Positions 18,979 to 30,586 are shown, numbered from the stretch's first letter. The stretch: 64,000 bases of DNA from Lucinisca nassula (GCA_963580285.1 OY757024.1:119167345-119231344); one strand, 5' to 3'. Numbers and translations are program-made. The notes: a model not told the origin generated them from the sequence alone.

Positions 18979-19993
18979 ATGGCTCGAACAAGACTGCCAG
19001 ACGCCACTAGGTGGCAGATTATTTGAATGAGTAACGCTGGGCTATCCGGGCGAGAAATATCCCGTCGCCTTGGGTATAGTCAGTCAGTCAGTTGTCGCCT
19101 GCTCAATAAATATCATCAAACCAATCACGTACAGGACAGCGCACGCTCTGGGAGACGTAACGAAGGGAAGACGAGGCGTTGCTGAGACTTGTTCGGCGAT
19201 TTCCGTTCTTAACCAGTACTGTTGTGAAGCAAAGATGGCTGCCAAACAGGCCATTGTCAACCAGAACAGTTCGTAATAGGTTCCGGGCTTCTGGTTATCG
19301 TGCTCGTCTGCCTATCAGACGGCAAATGCTTACTCCGGGACAGAAGGCAATGCGTTTGTACTGGTGCCAGCAACGCAGGAACTGGAATATCCGGACTTGG
19401 AGAAAAATTCACTGGTCAGATGAAAGTAGGTTTCTTCTCCATATGACGGATGGCTGTGTGCGTGTTTTGGAGCAGCGAAATACTGCTTACTCTCAAAGGC
19501 AGATCTTGGAAACTGTTCCTTTCGATGGAGGCTCAATAATGGTATGGGATGGGTATCGCATGAGTGTAAGCTTGATCTGGTTACTGTGCAAGGGACCTTT
19601 ACTGGACGAAAGTACCAAACGGACATTCTTGAAACTGCTATAATTCCCCATTTTGATGACCAACCCCATTTAAAAAGACCAGTGTTTATGGATGACAATG
19701 CAAGACCTCACAGATTACGTGCAGTGATTGAATGTTTGCGTGAAAATGCGATTTCAACACTTCTGTGACCTGCTCGCAGTCCTGATTTGAATCCTCTTGA
19801 ACATCTGAGGGACATTCCGGGCCGGAAAATTCGTGAAATCACTCTTCCAGTGCAGACACTACTTGAACTTGAGGCTGCATGGCATCGGGAATGGCAGCAA
19901 AACCCTCAGCAGCGGATAAAACGCGTGGTCCAGGGTATGAGGAGGCGTCTTGACGCTACCATTGCAGTTCAAGGCGGTAACATAAAATACTGA
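18979..19993 (+). pseudogene. Tc1-like (DD34E) transposase
   Basis: A cut-and-paste transposase of the Tc1 type, ~338 codons, the usual size. The N-terminus reads MARTRLPDATRWQII, then an in-frame TGA (19024), then the helix-turn-helix stretch GLSGREISRRLGYSQSVSCR and LLNKYHQTNHV. The catalytic triad is HWSDESRF (Asp at 19419), MDDNARPH (Asp at 19694) and LNPLEHL (Glu at 19799), with 34 residues between the last two. Lesions: TGA at 19024, frameshifts near 19170 and 19545, and TGA for the usual Trp in WPARSPDLNP (near 19767). It is dead. No inverted repeats could be fixed, and both sides border PLE-type sequence. Confidence 0.85.
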
Positions 19994-20160
19994 CTCAAAG
20001 TAACTGAAATTAATTGTCTTCGAAAGTGCTAACTTTGGAAGACACTCATGTTCTAATCTGACTTCTTTGGTGGCCTATAGGACCATACTTGTGATCCTGA
20101 CTCTTAGTATACCCATTTATACACTGATTCAATAATATTTCGGTTTTGCTTCGGTTTTGT
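19994..20160. other. Unassigned sequence downstream of the transposase
   Basis: No recognised feature; probably includes the right end of the Tc1-like element. Confidence 0.3.
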
Positions 20161-20334
20161 TTTATTTTGGATAGCCCATTGGCCATTTAGTGGGAAAGTA
20201 ACTGTCGTTTTGGCTTTCCGCTGTTGGTGTTTCCATTAGGTCTGTTGTTTCATGTTCTGTTTCTTTCCCTTTGGTGTCTCTGATGGGAGATGTGGGTTGA
20301 TTGTATCGATTCCTGATCATTGCTTCCACTTCTA
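20161..20334 (+). repeat. PLE-associated repeat, diverged subfamily, truncated
   Basis: Plus-strand copy starting in the TTTATTTTGGATAGCCC middle and ending CACTTCTAT. Confidence 0.65.
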
Positions 20335-20541
20335 TTTTTCTTATTAGCTGGATTATTTATCAAATCGAAATAAAAATGTTTTGTCGAACTGTGGGTGATG
20401 CTTATTTTTTTTTTTTTTTTTTCATTTTTGGTGTATATAATCTGAAGTATTTAGTCCACGCAGTGAGTTGCTCTTATGTGCATGTAGATTTTTGTTGAAA
20501 AAAAGAGTATACCGCCTTTACTAATTATTCCTAATATTTCA
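20335..20541 (+). mobile_element. Probable 5' LTR remnant of the Gypsy element
   Basis: Lies directly upstream of the primer-binding site. It contains TATATAA (~20434), an AATAAAA (~20364) and an 18-T run (20406-20423). No second LTR is visible to the right, so the boundary is inferred. Confidence 0.4.
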
Positions 20542-20554
20542 TGGTGTCAGAAGT
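20542..20554 (+). promoter_or_regulatory. Primer-binding site, tRNA-Leu type
   Basis: TGGTGTCAGAAGT is complementary to the 3' end of a eukaryotic tRNA-Leu (..ACTTCTGACA-CCA). It lies ~60 bp before gag, where reverse transcription of a Ty3/Gypsy element would be primed. Confidence 0.65.
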
Positions 20555-20612
20555 AAAATAGAAATAAAATCTTTGGATTACCGATCGTATTTGTGTTGAT
20601 TCAAAAGGCAAA

Positions 20613-21400
20613 ATGGAAATATTACAACCACCGTCTCCTTCTTGTTTAACTGGAAATTTATCAGAGAATTGAAGGCGTTTGAAACAACATTTTGAAATTT
20701 ACTTGACTGCGACAGGAATCGCAAAAAATGAAGAAAGTATAAAAGCAAGTAAATTTCTTCATGTAGTTGGTTCTGACTGCTTGGAAATCTACAATGCGTT
20801 TACTTGGTGTACAGACGTAGATGCAAAGAAACTAGACAAAATCATGGAAAACTGTTAGGCATATTGTAACCAAAGAAAGAACTTGACATATGGAAGGCAC
20901 ATTTTCAACACAAGACATCAACACGCTGATGAAAGCGTAGATGCATATGTCACAGACTTGAGAAACAAAGCTAAGTTATGTGGATTTAGAACATTGAAAG
21001 ACTCATTAATTAGGGACAGAATAGTATGCGGAATAAGAAAAGAAGTGATGAGGGCTAGGCTGTTAAAAGCTTCTCAACTTACGCCAGGAAAGGCAATACA
21101 TACCTGCAGGGCAGCTGAAACTAGTGAGACACAGTTAAAATGTCTTGCTGAGTAGAAGCAAATAGATTTCGTCCAAAAGAGGGGAAAGTTAATCCCAAGC
21201 CGAAAACAGCAAATAAAGGAGCATCTCACCAACCAGCTATACAGCCGAGTAAAGAACCAGCATCACTGTCATATAAGAGTCAAAATGTGGGTTTACTCAT
21301 GAAAAAATGAATGTCGTGCGTATGGAAAGAAATGTAGAAATTGATTAAAACTGAATCACTTTGCTAAGATGTGTAAAAGACAGAAAGTATATGTTTTGGA
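20613..21400 (+). pseudogene. Ty3/Gypsy gag with zinc knuckles
   Basis: Begins MEILQPPSPSCLTGNLSEN and continues RLKQHFEIYLTATG, a capsid typical of Gypsy elements in invertebrates (DESVDAYVTDLRNKAKLCGF near 20930). Nonsense codons replace Trp (20670) and probably Glu (20857). After a frameshift near 21152 the frame resumes VEANRFRPKEGKVNPKPKT. The nucleocapsid part (~21285-21375) shows CGFTHEKNECRAYGKKC and LNHFAKMCK, knuckle-like Cys/His patterns that bind RNA, with more frameshifts. Dead copy. Confidence 0.75.
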
Positions 21401-21735
21401 TGGTAATAATCAGAACAGTGACGAATCAGACTGCGATCAGTACTTTGTGGAAAGTGTAGAAAGTTTATCAAGCAATGAGAAAGACTGGAAAATACTTGCG
21501 TAAGTAATTGGTAAAAAGCTTAAAATGAAATTGGACACTGAAGCTCTATGCAATGTATTACCTCTTGGAGTATATGAAAGACTGAGCGACAGTCCACTTA
21601 CAAAATCAAGAGTCAAACTAATTTCGTATTCTTGACATAAGCTCAACACAATTGGTAAGGCAACACTACTTGTTGGGACTAAAGATAGATACTCCCCAGT
21701 AGAATTTCAAGTTGTATATCGCAAAGCACATCCTG
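21400..21735 (+). pseudogene. Gypsy aspartic protease, active site lost
   Basis: The frame reads MKLDTEALCNVLPLGVYERL, then SDSPLTKSRVKLIS and TIGKATLLVGTKDRYSPVEF. The retroviral-type protease active site DTG is DTE here (nt ~21534), and a stop precedes it. Coding sequence stops at HPVL where SINE S1 is inserted. Confidence 0.7.
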
Positions 21736-21744
21736 TGTTATGAT

Positions 21745-22050
21745 AGCCCCCTCCCATTGAGGCTTGAAGAAATAGATGGGCTGCATGATGCTTCCACGAA
21801 GAGCTGAAACCGACCCACACACGAGCACTGGTAAACCGCTTAGAGGATCTAAGCCTGCGCAGGTAATGCGGTGCAAGTCGGACTGTCCATGCTTATAAAC
21901 CCTATTGGTTTCAATGGGCTGCAGGGTTTGAGAAGTCATTTCATCTCAACGTCGGGTAAATGTCCCACAAAATTGGAAGCAACGTCTCCAAAATGACCTT
22001 TACAGTGTTGACTGGGACGATAACCCTCAAATAAAACAAAAATAAAAAAC
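21745..22050 (+). mobile_element. SINE S1 copy inserted in Gypsy pol
   Basis: S1 is a ~285 bp dispersed unit. The head is AGCCCCC..AGGGGCTTGAAG (hairpin-forming); the tail is TTTACAGTGTTGAC-GGGACG-TTAAACCTCAAA followed by CAAA repeats. It has no obvious A/B box. This copy separates the protease end (HPVL) from the next pol residues (LIKRMYTVNTEYPNQLL). Confidence 0.75.
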
Positions 22051-23015
22051 AAAGTTTGCAGACTTGTTTAGACTTAAAGTTGATTAAAAGGATGTATACA
22101 GTGAACACTGAATATCCTAATCAGTTGTTAAAATAAAACAGTGATATATTTAAAGGTTGGATGCCTCCCAGGAGATTATAACATTCAGCTTCAAGACAAT
22201 GCTAAACCAGTGATTCACCCTCCTAGGAAATACCATTTGCACGAAGGTCAAGAAAGAATTAGACAATGGTAAGGGATGGTGTGATTGAGGCATGGAGTAC
22301 GTTAGATGCATCTTGCGGATTTTGGCAGGTCCGTCTTCGAAATAGCTTCACGAATTTAACTGTATTCAACACGCCATTCGGCAGGTATAAATTCTTAAGA
22401 ATGCCGTTTGGCCTTGTAAGTTCGTCGGAAGTATAGTATGGCAGGGAGCAGTTTCTCCACTGTATGAGACCATGGAATGATGCGCAGTTATCACTGACGA
22501 CATCTTAGTTTGGGGTAGTAACATGGAGGACCACAATAAGAGAAACAGGCCATATTACAGAAAGCTAGAGACTCGAATCTCAAACAAAACAAGTCAAAAT
22601 GTAAAATAGGACTACCGAAAGTTACCTATGTTTGTCATACATTTACAAAAAGGACTGAAAGCTAGTCAAAGTCATGTGGAAGCCATGTTAAAAATGGAAG
22701 AGCCAAAGGACAAAACAGAGCTTATGAGACTTCAAGGGTTGATATACTATCTTGGGAAGTATGTTCCTAAGCTATCTACCTTGAACAAGTCTGAGAGATT
22801 TGCTTGAAAAAGATGTAGCTTGGCATTGGACAGAGCACCATAGTCATTGTTTCCAGCAATTGATTGAAGTCATCACAAATGCGCCTGTTTGACTTACTAT
22901 GATCAGAACCAAGGGCAATAACTCTTCAAGTAGGTGCTTCAAAAGATGGACTAGGTGCGTGCATCGTGCAGAAAGGTCAACCAACTAATATCACAAATAT
23001 TTCAACACCCTCAGA
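22051..23015 (+). pseudogene. Gypsy reverse transcriptase / RNase H region, heavily decayed
   Basis: Pieces in all three frames follow the Ty3/Gypsy pol order: TVNTEYPNQLLK, PGDYNIQLQDNAKPVIHPPR, KYHLHEG, ASCGFWQVRLRNSFTNLTVF, NTPFGRYKFLRMPFGLVSS (~22370-22425), KVTYVCHTFT, ITLQVGASKDGLGACI. The catalytic YxDD is not preserved (TDDILVWGS region, ~22490-22520, broken). Integrase and 3' LTR are not seen, so the copy is 3'-truncated. Confidence 0.7.
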
Positions 23016-23480
23016 TGTGTGTTTTTTAGTAGTAGTAGGCCCCTTTTGAAAACAAAGGATCATATTATGATATGGGTCGGCGTATGTCCGTCTGTCCGCC
23101 CGTCCGTCAACATTTTCGTTTACGGATACCTCCTACGGTTTTCATATTGTTTCGAGATTACGGTCTAAATGAAAACTAAATTATGCCCTTTGAAAACTAC
23201 TGCGAACACTTTGTTCTGTTAACTCGCGTCTACTCCATTCGAGGGAACTACGCCAAACGAACGAACGAACTGGGAACTATTCAAATAACTTGTAGATAGT
23301 CGTGTAAAACAACACCCTACTGATCGTTTATATTGTGTCTTCTATGCAAAAAAAAAACACTTGAAGTTCTGGAAAATCACCTTAACATCAATCAATCAAT
23401 CAATCCTTTATTTCCTCAGTTCACATAAGTATGCAAATACATGAGGTGCAGAATATACATGCAGACAAATTCATTATGGC
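23016..23480. repeat. Head of a non-autonomous element plus TCAA repeats
   Basis: 23045-23105 has ATCATATTATGAT (palindromic) and a GTCCGTCTGTCCGCCCGTCC stretch, a head structure shared by the tandem-repeat elements to the right. 23392-23405 is a short TCAA repeat followed by CCTTTATTT, which looks like the reversed 3' end of a retroelement. Confidence 0.4.
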
Positions 23481-23490
23481 GGCATAGAGA

Positions 23491-23491
23491 A

Positions 23492-23531
<40 letters not shown>

Positions 23532-23532
23532 G
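23491..23532. repeat. (ATA)n microsatellite
   Basis: About thirteen AAT/ATA units. Confidence 0.9.
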
Positions 23533-23904
23533 TAATACCGAGGGCGACCTCGTATATACGATACAGCTATCTAGTTTTTGGTCCATTGGTCCATTTATTT
23601 ATTATTGACATTGACAGATATGTTGGCGTATCTTTCAGTACGGACCGTAATTTTGCACGCTTTATTCGTGCAACGAATCGACATTATGTGAATGAATTGG
23701 ATAAAACCGGTCTTTCTTGTATTCATTCATTTACAACTATTGTAGTTTTTGGATTGTAATTTTCTGCTTTGGGTAAGTGAAACAAAATTAACAAGTGTAC
23801 AGGCCCAATATTTGTCGAATTAAGCAGTAATTAAAGCTATGAATAACATGCTCTCACCACGTGTGGGCATATTGTTCTATGTGGTGTACATTTGTTTGTT
23901 TGAT
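23533..23904. other. Unassigned sequence
   Basis: AT-rich, with no recognised frame or repeat. Confidence 0.3.
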
Positions 23905-24180
23905 TTGAGGTTTGATTTGAGGCCAACGTCCCCGTCAACACTGTAAAGGTCATTTTGGAGACGTTGCTTCCAATCCTGCAGGACTTTTACCCGACATTGA
24001 GATGAAATGACACCTCAAGCCCTGTCGCTCAACGAAACCAACAGGGTCCACCAGCACGGACGGTCCGCCCCGCACCGCGGTTCCTGGACAGGCCCAGATC
24101 CTCTAACCGGTTTACCAGTACTAGTGTGCGGGCCGGATTTAGCTCTGCGTGGAAGCATCGTGCAGCCCATATATTTCTTC
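23905..24180 (-). mobile_element. SINE S1 copy
   Basis: Reversed S1, CAAA-type tail at the left (as TTTGTTTGTTTG). Part of the tail is duplicated (GATTTGAGGTTTGATTTGAGG). Confidence 0.75.
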
Positions 24181-25235
24181 TGTAACAAAGTTGGTTCGGT
24201 GATTAGTTATACCTTTTTCGCAGTTGATTCAAGGAGTATCATTGGGACTTTGGTAAAATATATTGCAAGGTGAAATAGGCTATCTAAGTTGCAGTGCAAA
24301 CTCAGATCAGATAGTCCTATAAACCTAGCAGAGCATACCGGGTCGCAGGTATTGCTTGAATTTGGAATATATAGAGAAAGGGTCCAGCAAGGCATTGGAG
24401 TATTCTTTAAGTTGCAGCACTGCTCAGAATTAAGAATTCTCCTTGTTGAGCTGATACCTAGTATAATACAGGTTCCATAGAGAAGGTTTCGTACTGTAGG
24501 TCTCATACCTTCGGTCTCATACCAAAGAAGTATATACAGAGTTGAGGCTAGGCATAAAGCAAAGCTGTTGAAGCTGCAGTGAATTGATTGTTTCAAACTT
24601 GTTTATACCGCGATTCAGATAATTGTACCAATCTTTTTTTTTTTTTTGTTCTCTCCAATCATTTCTTTTACTTCAAGCAAAGAATCTTTAAGGAAATTTA
24701 TTGTCTAACCCTTTAACCATACCATTCATATTGTACCAATCATAAACCTGTGGAAAATTCATATATCTATTACCTTGCCCATACATTGCACGGTACACGT
24801 TACACTTCAAGCCTCTTTGGGCGATGTGGTGTACAGCTGACACAGTTCATTTTACGCTTACAGCAAATAGATACAAACGTGTTATGTATGTTTGCGCGCG
24901 TCCGTACACGCAAGTATGCATACACAGGTTAAAACGCAAGAGAGAGTCTATTCGGTCGCCCTTCGATATATATCTTCGATATATATATAAACACTTGGTG
25001 TGAATATATGTATGTGCATATAAGTAAAGGTGATTTAATTTCAGGAAGGAATAGTGTGTAATTTTCCTAAAAAATAAGTAGTAATATTTTAGAACCGTTT
25101 CTCTTGAAATCGATTGTTGGTAAATACTGCAGACCAAGATCTGGGGCTACAGAATGCAGCGACAGATCAGGGCCTCCACTTATTCAGTAAGGAGTTCCAT
25201 TCAGAGTATTGAAGCTATGCATGTATACAAGAGCT
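24181..25235. other. Unassigned, largely single-copy-looking sequence
   Basis: No frame above ~130 codons with coding character, and no domain recognised. A T-run lies at 24632-24646, and a short TATCTTCGATATATAT repeat near 24970-24985. Could be intronic or intergenic host DNA. Confidence 0.3.
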
Positions 25236-25298
25236 TTGTGTGTGTGTGTGCGTGTGTGTGTGTGCGTGTGTGTGTGTGTGTGTGCGCGCGCGCGCGTG
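25236..25298. repeat. (GT)n-(GC)n microsatellite
   Basis: GT repeats with GCGT interruptions, then GCGCGCGCGC; an alternating purine-pyrimidine tract able to form Z-DNA. Confidence 0.9.
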
Positions 25299-25299
25299 T

Positions 25300-25460
25300 A
25301 TGTATATGTTCCACGTCCCATCAACAACTAAGGTCATGCGAAGACGGGACACCAGTACAATGACCCAGCCGAAAGTCTGGAGAGGCCTCGGACAAGGGTA
25401 GATGGGATGGGGGGAGGGGGGGTAGAAATTGCGGACTTTGGATTCCCAGGGCTCCGTCTG
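25300..25460 (-). mobile_element. SINE S2 copy, partial
   Basis: The reversed tail (CACGTCCCATCAACAACTAA then GGTCATGCGAAGACGGGAC) matches 31485-31642 and 53570-53695. The tRNA-like head is replaced by a G-rich tract (25405-25424). Confidence 0.6.
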
Positions 25461-25564
25461 GCCGAAACGAAATACAAGGCAGGGACTTTGGGTTCGTCTT
25501 ACTAGGACTCTAACATGTATATCAAGTCAGTAGTTAGTTTGCGTCTTTGTACGTAAATAATTCA

Positions 25565-25708
25565 GCCAAGGATTTATTTATTTATTTATTTATTTATTTT
25601 GTTTAACTATTTTTTTTTTAATTTTGTTTATTTATTTATTTATTTTGTTTATTTATTATTTTTATTTGAAAAGTTTTATCTGTTAATCTGAAAAGTATTT
25701 AGTATACA
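25565..25708 (-). other. LINE-C 3' UTR and AAAT-rich tail
   Basis: (ATTT)n on the plus strand, i.e. AAAT repeats at the 3' end of the minus-strand LINE-C, directly after its ORF2 stop at 25709. Confidence 0.7.
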
Positions 25709-28700
25709 TCATGTGGCATTTTTGAACGTTTCTATAATTATTGCTGCAAAATTTGACAGCTTCATAAGAATATTTCTGTTGGTGCTATTCATGAGCTCAT
25801 GCATCTTAATTATGTTTGGGTGATTTCTATAATAACGATTTATATATTTTGAACGATCTTCGCTAAAAAAATTACGTTTGAATAAATAATGAAATTCATC
25901 GCCTACTTCCGTTTCACACAAATGGCAAATTCTTTCATTCACTGGTCTGTTGCCCCAGTGGCCTGTCTCTATGGGTAAATGGTGATTTCTGCTTCTAAAA
26001 GCAGTCAGGATTCGACATTGTTTGTTACTCAGGTGGAGAAAATATTTGTTCAGCTCAAACCTGGTTTTGAATGCTCTATAGTTTATACCACTTGTTGAAG
26101 AATGAAGAAGTGAGTCCCAATGTTGAAGATACTGATCTTTTAGTTTCTGTTTAAAGGAAAGGCAAAACCATTTTCGACAAAAATCATTTTGGAATAACCA
26201 TATGTTTGCATACCCATTAGTAATCACGAGGTTTTTAACGTTTTCCAACCATTTCGATTTACATAGATTTTGTTCAGTCAGGTTATACAGAACATGATAA
26301 ACCATACTTGACAGTCTGTTAGTGTTAAACTCGGTTAGGTTTGTCCAGAAGGAGATAATACGTGCTTGTATATCTATTCTAAGTGGGAGTACTCCAGTTT
26401 CACCATATACCATGTATGAGGGGGTTGATTTTTTAAAATTCAGTATCATTTTTAAAAATTTTAGTTGAACCCTTTCAATAATATCTAAATTTCCGAATGC
26501 CCAAATTTCACATGCATACAATAATATAGGCTTTATGAGCTTATTAAACAAGTCTATTTGTAATTCAATGGGCAAATTTAATACTCTTGTTTTTCTGCGA
26601 AGACTGTACATAGCATTATTAGCTTGCTCAGCAATATGTTTTTTGCAACTTTGGTATGAACCGGTCTTCGATATATATATTCCTAGGTATTTATATTCAG
26701 TGACTATTTCGATTTCTATATCTTTAAAGACAAAATGGATGTTTTGGACGTTTCTGCGAGTGATGAAGATTAGAATTTTTGTTTTAGCTGTGTTAACCGA
26801 GAGTTTCCAGTTGTCACAATATCCTTCAAAAAGATCCAACCTAAATTGCAAATCGTCCTGTGTATTACTAAATAACACAGTATCATCAGCAAAAAGGAGA
26901 ATATGGATTTTTATATAACTAAATATGTCCTCCGTGTTTACTTCACAGTTGATGCCATTCGCACCAGATGACAGAAAGAATTGTTCAAGGTCGTTAAGAT
27001 ATAGCGAGAACAGAATTGGGGATAAATTTTCACCTTGTCGGACTCCTTTGCAGCAGGGGAAAAATGCAGAATTTCCTTCAGCTGTAGACACGCGTGATTT
27101 TATGTTACTTTACATATTTTTAATGATGTTAAAACATTTACCGTTTATGTTATTTTTTAGTAATTTAGTCCATAGCCCATTGCGCCAAACACTATCAAAC
27201 GCCTGTTTGAAATCTATAAAAGCGCAGAAAAGTTTGGTTTTGGCTGCTTTTGACATTTCGAAGAGACTATGTAATATAAACAGGTTGTCAATGGTTGATA
27301 ATCCTTTACGAAACCCTGCTTGGTTCTCTCTCTAATTATTTCATATTTTTCCACAAAGTTATTTAAACGGATATTTAATACTGATGTAAATAGTTTGCCG
27401 AGACAGCTAAGTAAGGTTATAGGTCTGTAGTTTTCGGGCGAATAGACGTTACCTTTTTTTTTTGTAAATAGGTAGAATGTCACCAAGTGCCCAATTTGTG
27501 GGGACTAGGCCCGTATAAAAAATTACACTAAATAGCTTGGTGTATGTAGGCAGAAGGATATTAGCAGCACTTTTAATATGCTCATTTAAAATGTTATCAA
27601 GACCAGGGCTTTTATTGTGTTTTTGATTTTTAATTGCCTGTAATATTTCCTCTTGTGAAATTGGTTGATTTAACTCTTCGTTTGTTTCCAAGTAATTTTC
27701 TTGGTCATTTATCTCAACTGTAGGTTCAAAATCATTGGAAGCATTTATATTTTTAAAAAACGTGTGTAACTCATTTAGCGGTGGCACGGGGTTTGATGAT
27801 TTATCCACAGAGTTAATAATTTTCCAAAATTCTTTAGGATTAGAGGACTTAAGTGTACGTAATTTGACAACCCTCTGGTTTTTGAATTTTTTATAGCTTT
27901 TAGTAATTGTATTTTTATACTCTTTGCTGGCAGATTTCAGCATATTTTTATAGTAGATACTTTTGTATTTATTGTACATTTTCCGGGTGTAATGGTACCT
28001 ATTTCGTGCAAAATGACATTCTTTGCCAAACCATTTTTTTTGAGTACCTTTTTTCAAGTTTTGTTTCTTCATGCCAAATGTAATTTTTGATGTTGAAAGA
28101 AACATTTTTTCAATTCGTTCCACTATTTCGTTTATATTATCTTGGCTACCACCTTCACTGGATATCTTATGAAGGTCATTTTCAATGATACGTAATTGAT
28201 TTTTGTCTATGTTTTCTGGAAATAAATGACATTTTTGTTCCTTCCATAATTTGACATGTTTGTCTGGGTTTTCGGTAGGACACTTTGTTTTCTTTGTTTT
28301 TGGGGTCGACTGTATTTCTAATGATACTGTAACTGGACAGTGGGCGTCTGAAAACAGACTATTGAATTCCAATACATCAAATGACTTAATAAATGGGAAA
28401 TTTCGGTGAGTAGAAATAAAGTAGTCAACTGTACTTCGATCTTTGCAGGTAGGACTGGGTGTGTGGAAGTCTTTTCCCAATCGACCATTGAGTATAAAGA
28501 TATTATTGTATTTACATAACTCTAATAGTTGTTGACCGTAAAAATTTGTAGTTTGGTCGACACTATTCCTTCCTAGGGGAATACAGTATCTGTCAAAACA
28601 GTCCAATATTTCGACATTTTCTCTGTAAATATCATCATTCCCTTGATATTCACTAATAAATTTGTCACATACAATATAGTCTGGACTGCGGCTTGTTCTG

Positions 28701-29140
28701 GAGTTAAAGTCTCCAAAGAGTAGGATGTTTCTACTTTTAGCAACATATTTGTCAATTTCCGTTTGCAGTTCAAGGTACGGATCATTATGAGCATATTTGG
28801 ACCGATATGGTGGTATATAAACAATTCCACAGTGAAGTTCCTCGCTGTTCACTGTCAATTTGTTTGAAATAGAAAACCACAAAATAAGTTGGCTTTCAAA
28901 TTTGTGTACTGTTATAAATGGGGAAAGATCATTCTTAACAAACAGTGTTATCTCCCCTGATCTATACCTTGATACGCTTTCCGGTTATTGGAGTAAACCT
29001 GATATCCTGAAATATCTATTTTATCAACGTCATCAAGTTTGCTTTCCTGCAGACCTATGATATCATATTGATTAATGAAACTTATGAATTCTGGGCAAAG
29101 CAGTTTGCTTTTTAATCCACACACATTAATTGAAAGGAGA
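25709..29140 (-). pseudogene. LINE-C ORF2: endonuclease, reverse transcriptase, C-terminal region
   Basis: Minus strand. Endonuclease starts ILLLSINVCGLKSKL (~29150-29110), with IGLQESKLDD (~29045), LLFGDFNSRTS (~28705) and SDAHCPVTVSLE (~28345). RT has ENYRPITLLSCLGKLF (~27435-27390), QAGFRKGLSTIDNLF (~27315), DFKQAFDSVW (~27210), KGVRQGENLSPILFSLY (~27045) and the catalytic FADDTVLFS (~26890). A CHLC-x-ETEVGDEFHY motif lies near 25920. Lesions: frameshift ~28960, frameshift in the A-run at ~27457-27466, a 2-base insertion in GAGAGAGA at ~27335, and Tyr to stop (TAA) at ~27110. Otherwise the 460-codon 3' frame is fully open. The element belongs to the Jockey/CR1/L1 side of the LINEs; I do not assign the clade. 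Confidence 0.85.
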
Positions 29141-30000
29141 AGAATTCGCTTGTTGACGTGTAAGTTGGCACTTGATGAAAAATTTATATTTTGTGGTATT
29201 GAGCTTACTCTATCAGAATTCAGATCGTTTGATAGCGAGTCGCCCTCGTCGCCCCCCTATTTGGTTTGAATCGGATCGTTTAGTTGATTGAGGGATTCGT
29301 TTACCGCTGAATCGCCCGCACTTGTATTATCGGTTGGGCTGTTTATAGCCAGATCCACAGAATCTATTAAGGTAGATGCCACCGGTTGCATCGTTAAGGT
29401 GGTTTTACTTTGTTCATCATTGGTCGCGCCTAAAACAGCGTCATCGGTGGTTTTCTGGTGTTCAATTGCATTATCAGGATACTGTTGAGTTTCCATGTGA
29501 GAATTCGTATCATGAGTCTCATATTCCTGATCAGATAATTGCTCTACATCATCACGAGATTATTTTAAAAACTGACCGTCTTCCAGAGGTGATGATGCTG
29601 GGTGCTTTTTCGAGTTATTAGTCATATTTTCAATCTCACTGCGTACTGGCGTCATATTTAGGGCATCGAACCTATTTGAGGTAGGTATCTGGAAATTTAC
29701 AGTTCGATTGACAGATGTTTGGTGTTCGAGCCACTGTCCTGAACCTTTTGAACGGTAATAAACTTTACCGCCTCTATAAGCGCCCGAATGAGAACTTGTG
29801 CTAGCATCATATCTTGGGTTTGTATTTCTAGCTTTTGACCTGTTTGATTGCGGATTATGCTTATCTTTGATTTCTTCAGATTCTACGTGCACTTGAATGT
29901 TATTGGTGAAAAGCTTGTCGCGCACTAGTCTTACTCTGTTATCTTTATTTTTCCTAACTTTTTTGGCTTCAGGATATAAGAGCTTTCGCTTCTCCTCAAT
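29141..30000 (-). pseudogene. LINE-C ORF1, C-terminal part, truncated by gap
   Basis: The minus-strand frame continues into the gap at 30000. It reads EEKRKLLYPEAKKVRKNK then NRVRLVRDKLFTNNIQVHVE, a basic segment found in ORF1-type proteins of several LINE groups. A low-complexity Ser/Asn/Thr-rich region follows. Stops are a TAA at 29560-29562 and a TAG at 29257-29259. The same frame runs on without an ATG into the ORF2 endonuclease. The natural N-terminus is hidden by the gap. Confidence 0.65.
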
Positions 30001-30200
30001 NNNNNNNNNNNNNNNNNNNNNNNNNNNNNNNNNNNNNNNNNNNNNNNNNNNNNNNNNNNNNNNNNNNNNNNNNNNNNNNNNNNNNNNNNNNNNNNNNNNN
30101 NNNNNNNNNNNNNNNNNNNNNNNNNNNNNNNNNNNNNNNNNNNNNNNNNNNNNNNNNNNNNNNNNNNNNNNNNNNNNNNNNNNNNNNNNNNNNNNNNNNN
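30001..30200. other. Assembly gap (200 N)
   Basis: Exactly 200 N; size probably nominal. It joins LINE-C ORF1 to the 3' part of a SINE S1. Confidence 0.95.
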
Positions 30201-30400
30201 GATCTAAGCCTGTCCAGGCAAAGCGGTGCGAGTCGGACCGTCCATGCTTATAAACCCTATTGGTTTCATTGGGCGAAAGGGCTTGAGATGTCATTTAATC
30301 TCAATGGCGGGTAAAAGTCCCACAAAATTGGAAGCAACGTCTCCAAAATTACCTATACAGTGTTGACGGGGACGTTAAACCTCAAGTCAAACAAACAAAT
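30201..30400 (+). mobile_element. SINE S1 copy, 5' part in gap
   Basis: Starts at GATCTAAGCCTGTCCAGG in the middle of S1 and runs to the TTAAACCTCAAG-TCAAACAAACAAA tail. Confidence 0.75.
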
Positions 30401-30547
30401 ATTTTTCAATTTTCCCCATGATAAGTCAGTGGAGTAGCATCGAAACTGAAAGGCCAAATTTCATGAAAAACACAAAAACTGTAAAGGCAAATATGGTGAA
30501 TATTTCCATAAAGTCTTAGCTTCATTGAACATATGGTTTCTGAGGAG

Positions 30548-30548
<1 letters not shown>

Positions 30549-30586
<38 letters not shown>

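Noticed and set aside
24207..24596. 129-codon minus-strand frame as a gene
   Set aside because: No domain, no splice context, biased Cys/Leu/Ser composition typical of chance frames.
29257..29259. Retrovirus-like programmed readthrough of TAG-GGG
   Set aside because: Only the few bases after the stop are suggestive, no downstream structure was found, and the copy has other nonsense mutations; kept only as an alternative in the LINE-C finding.
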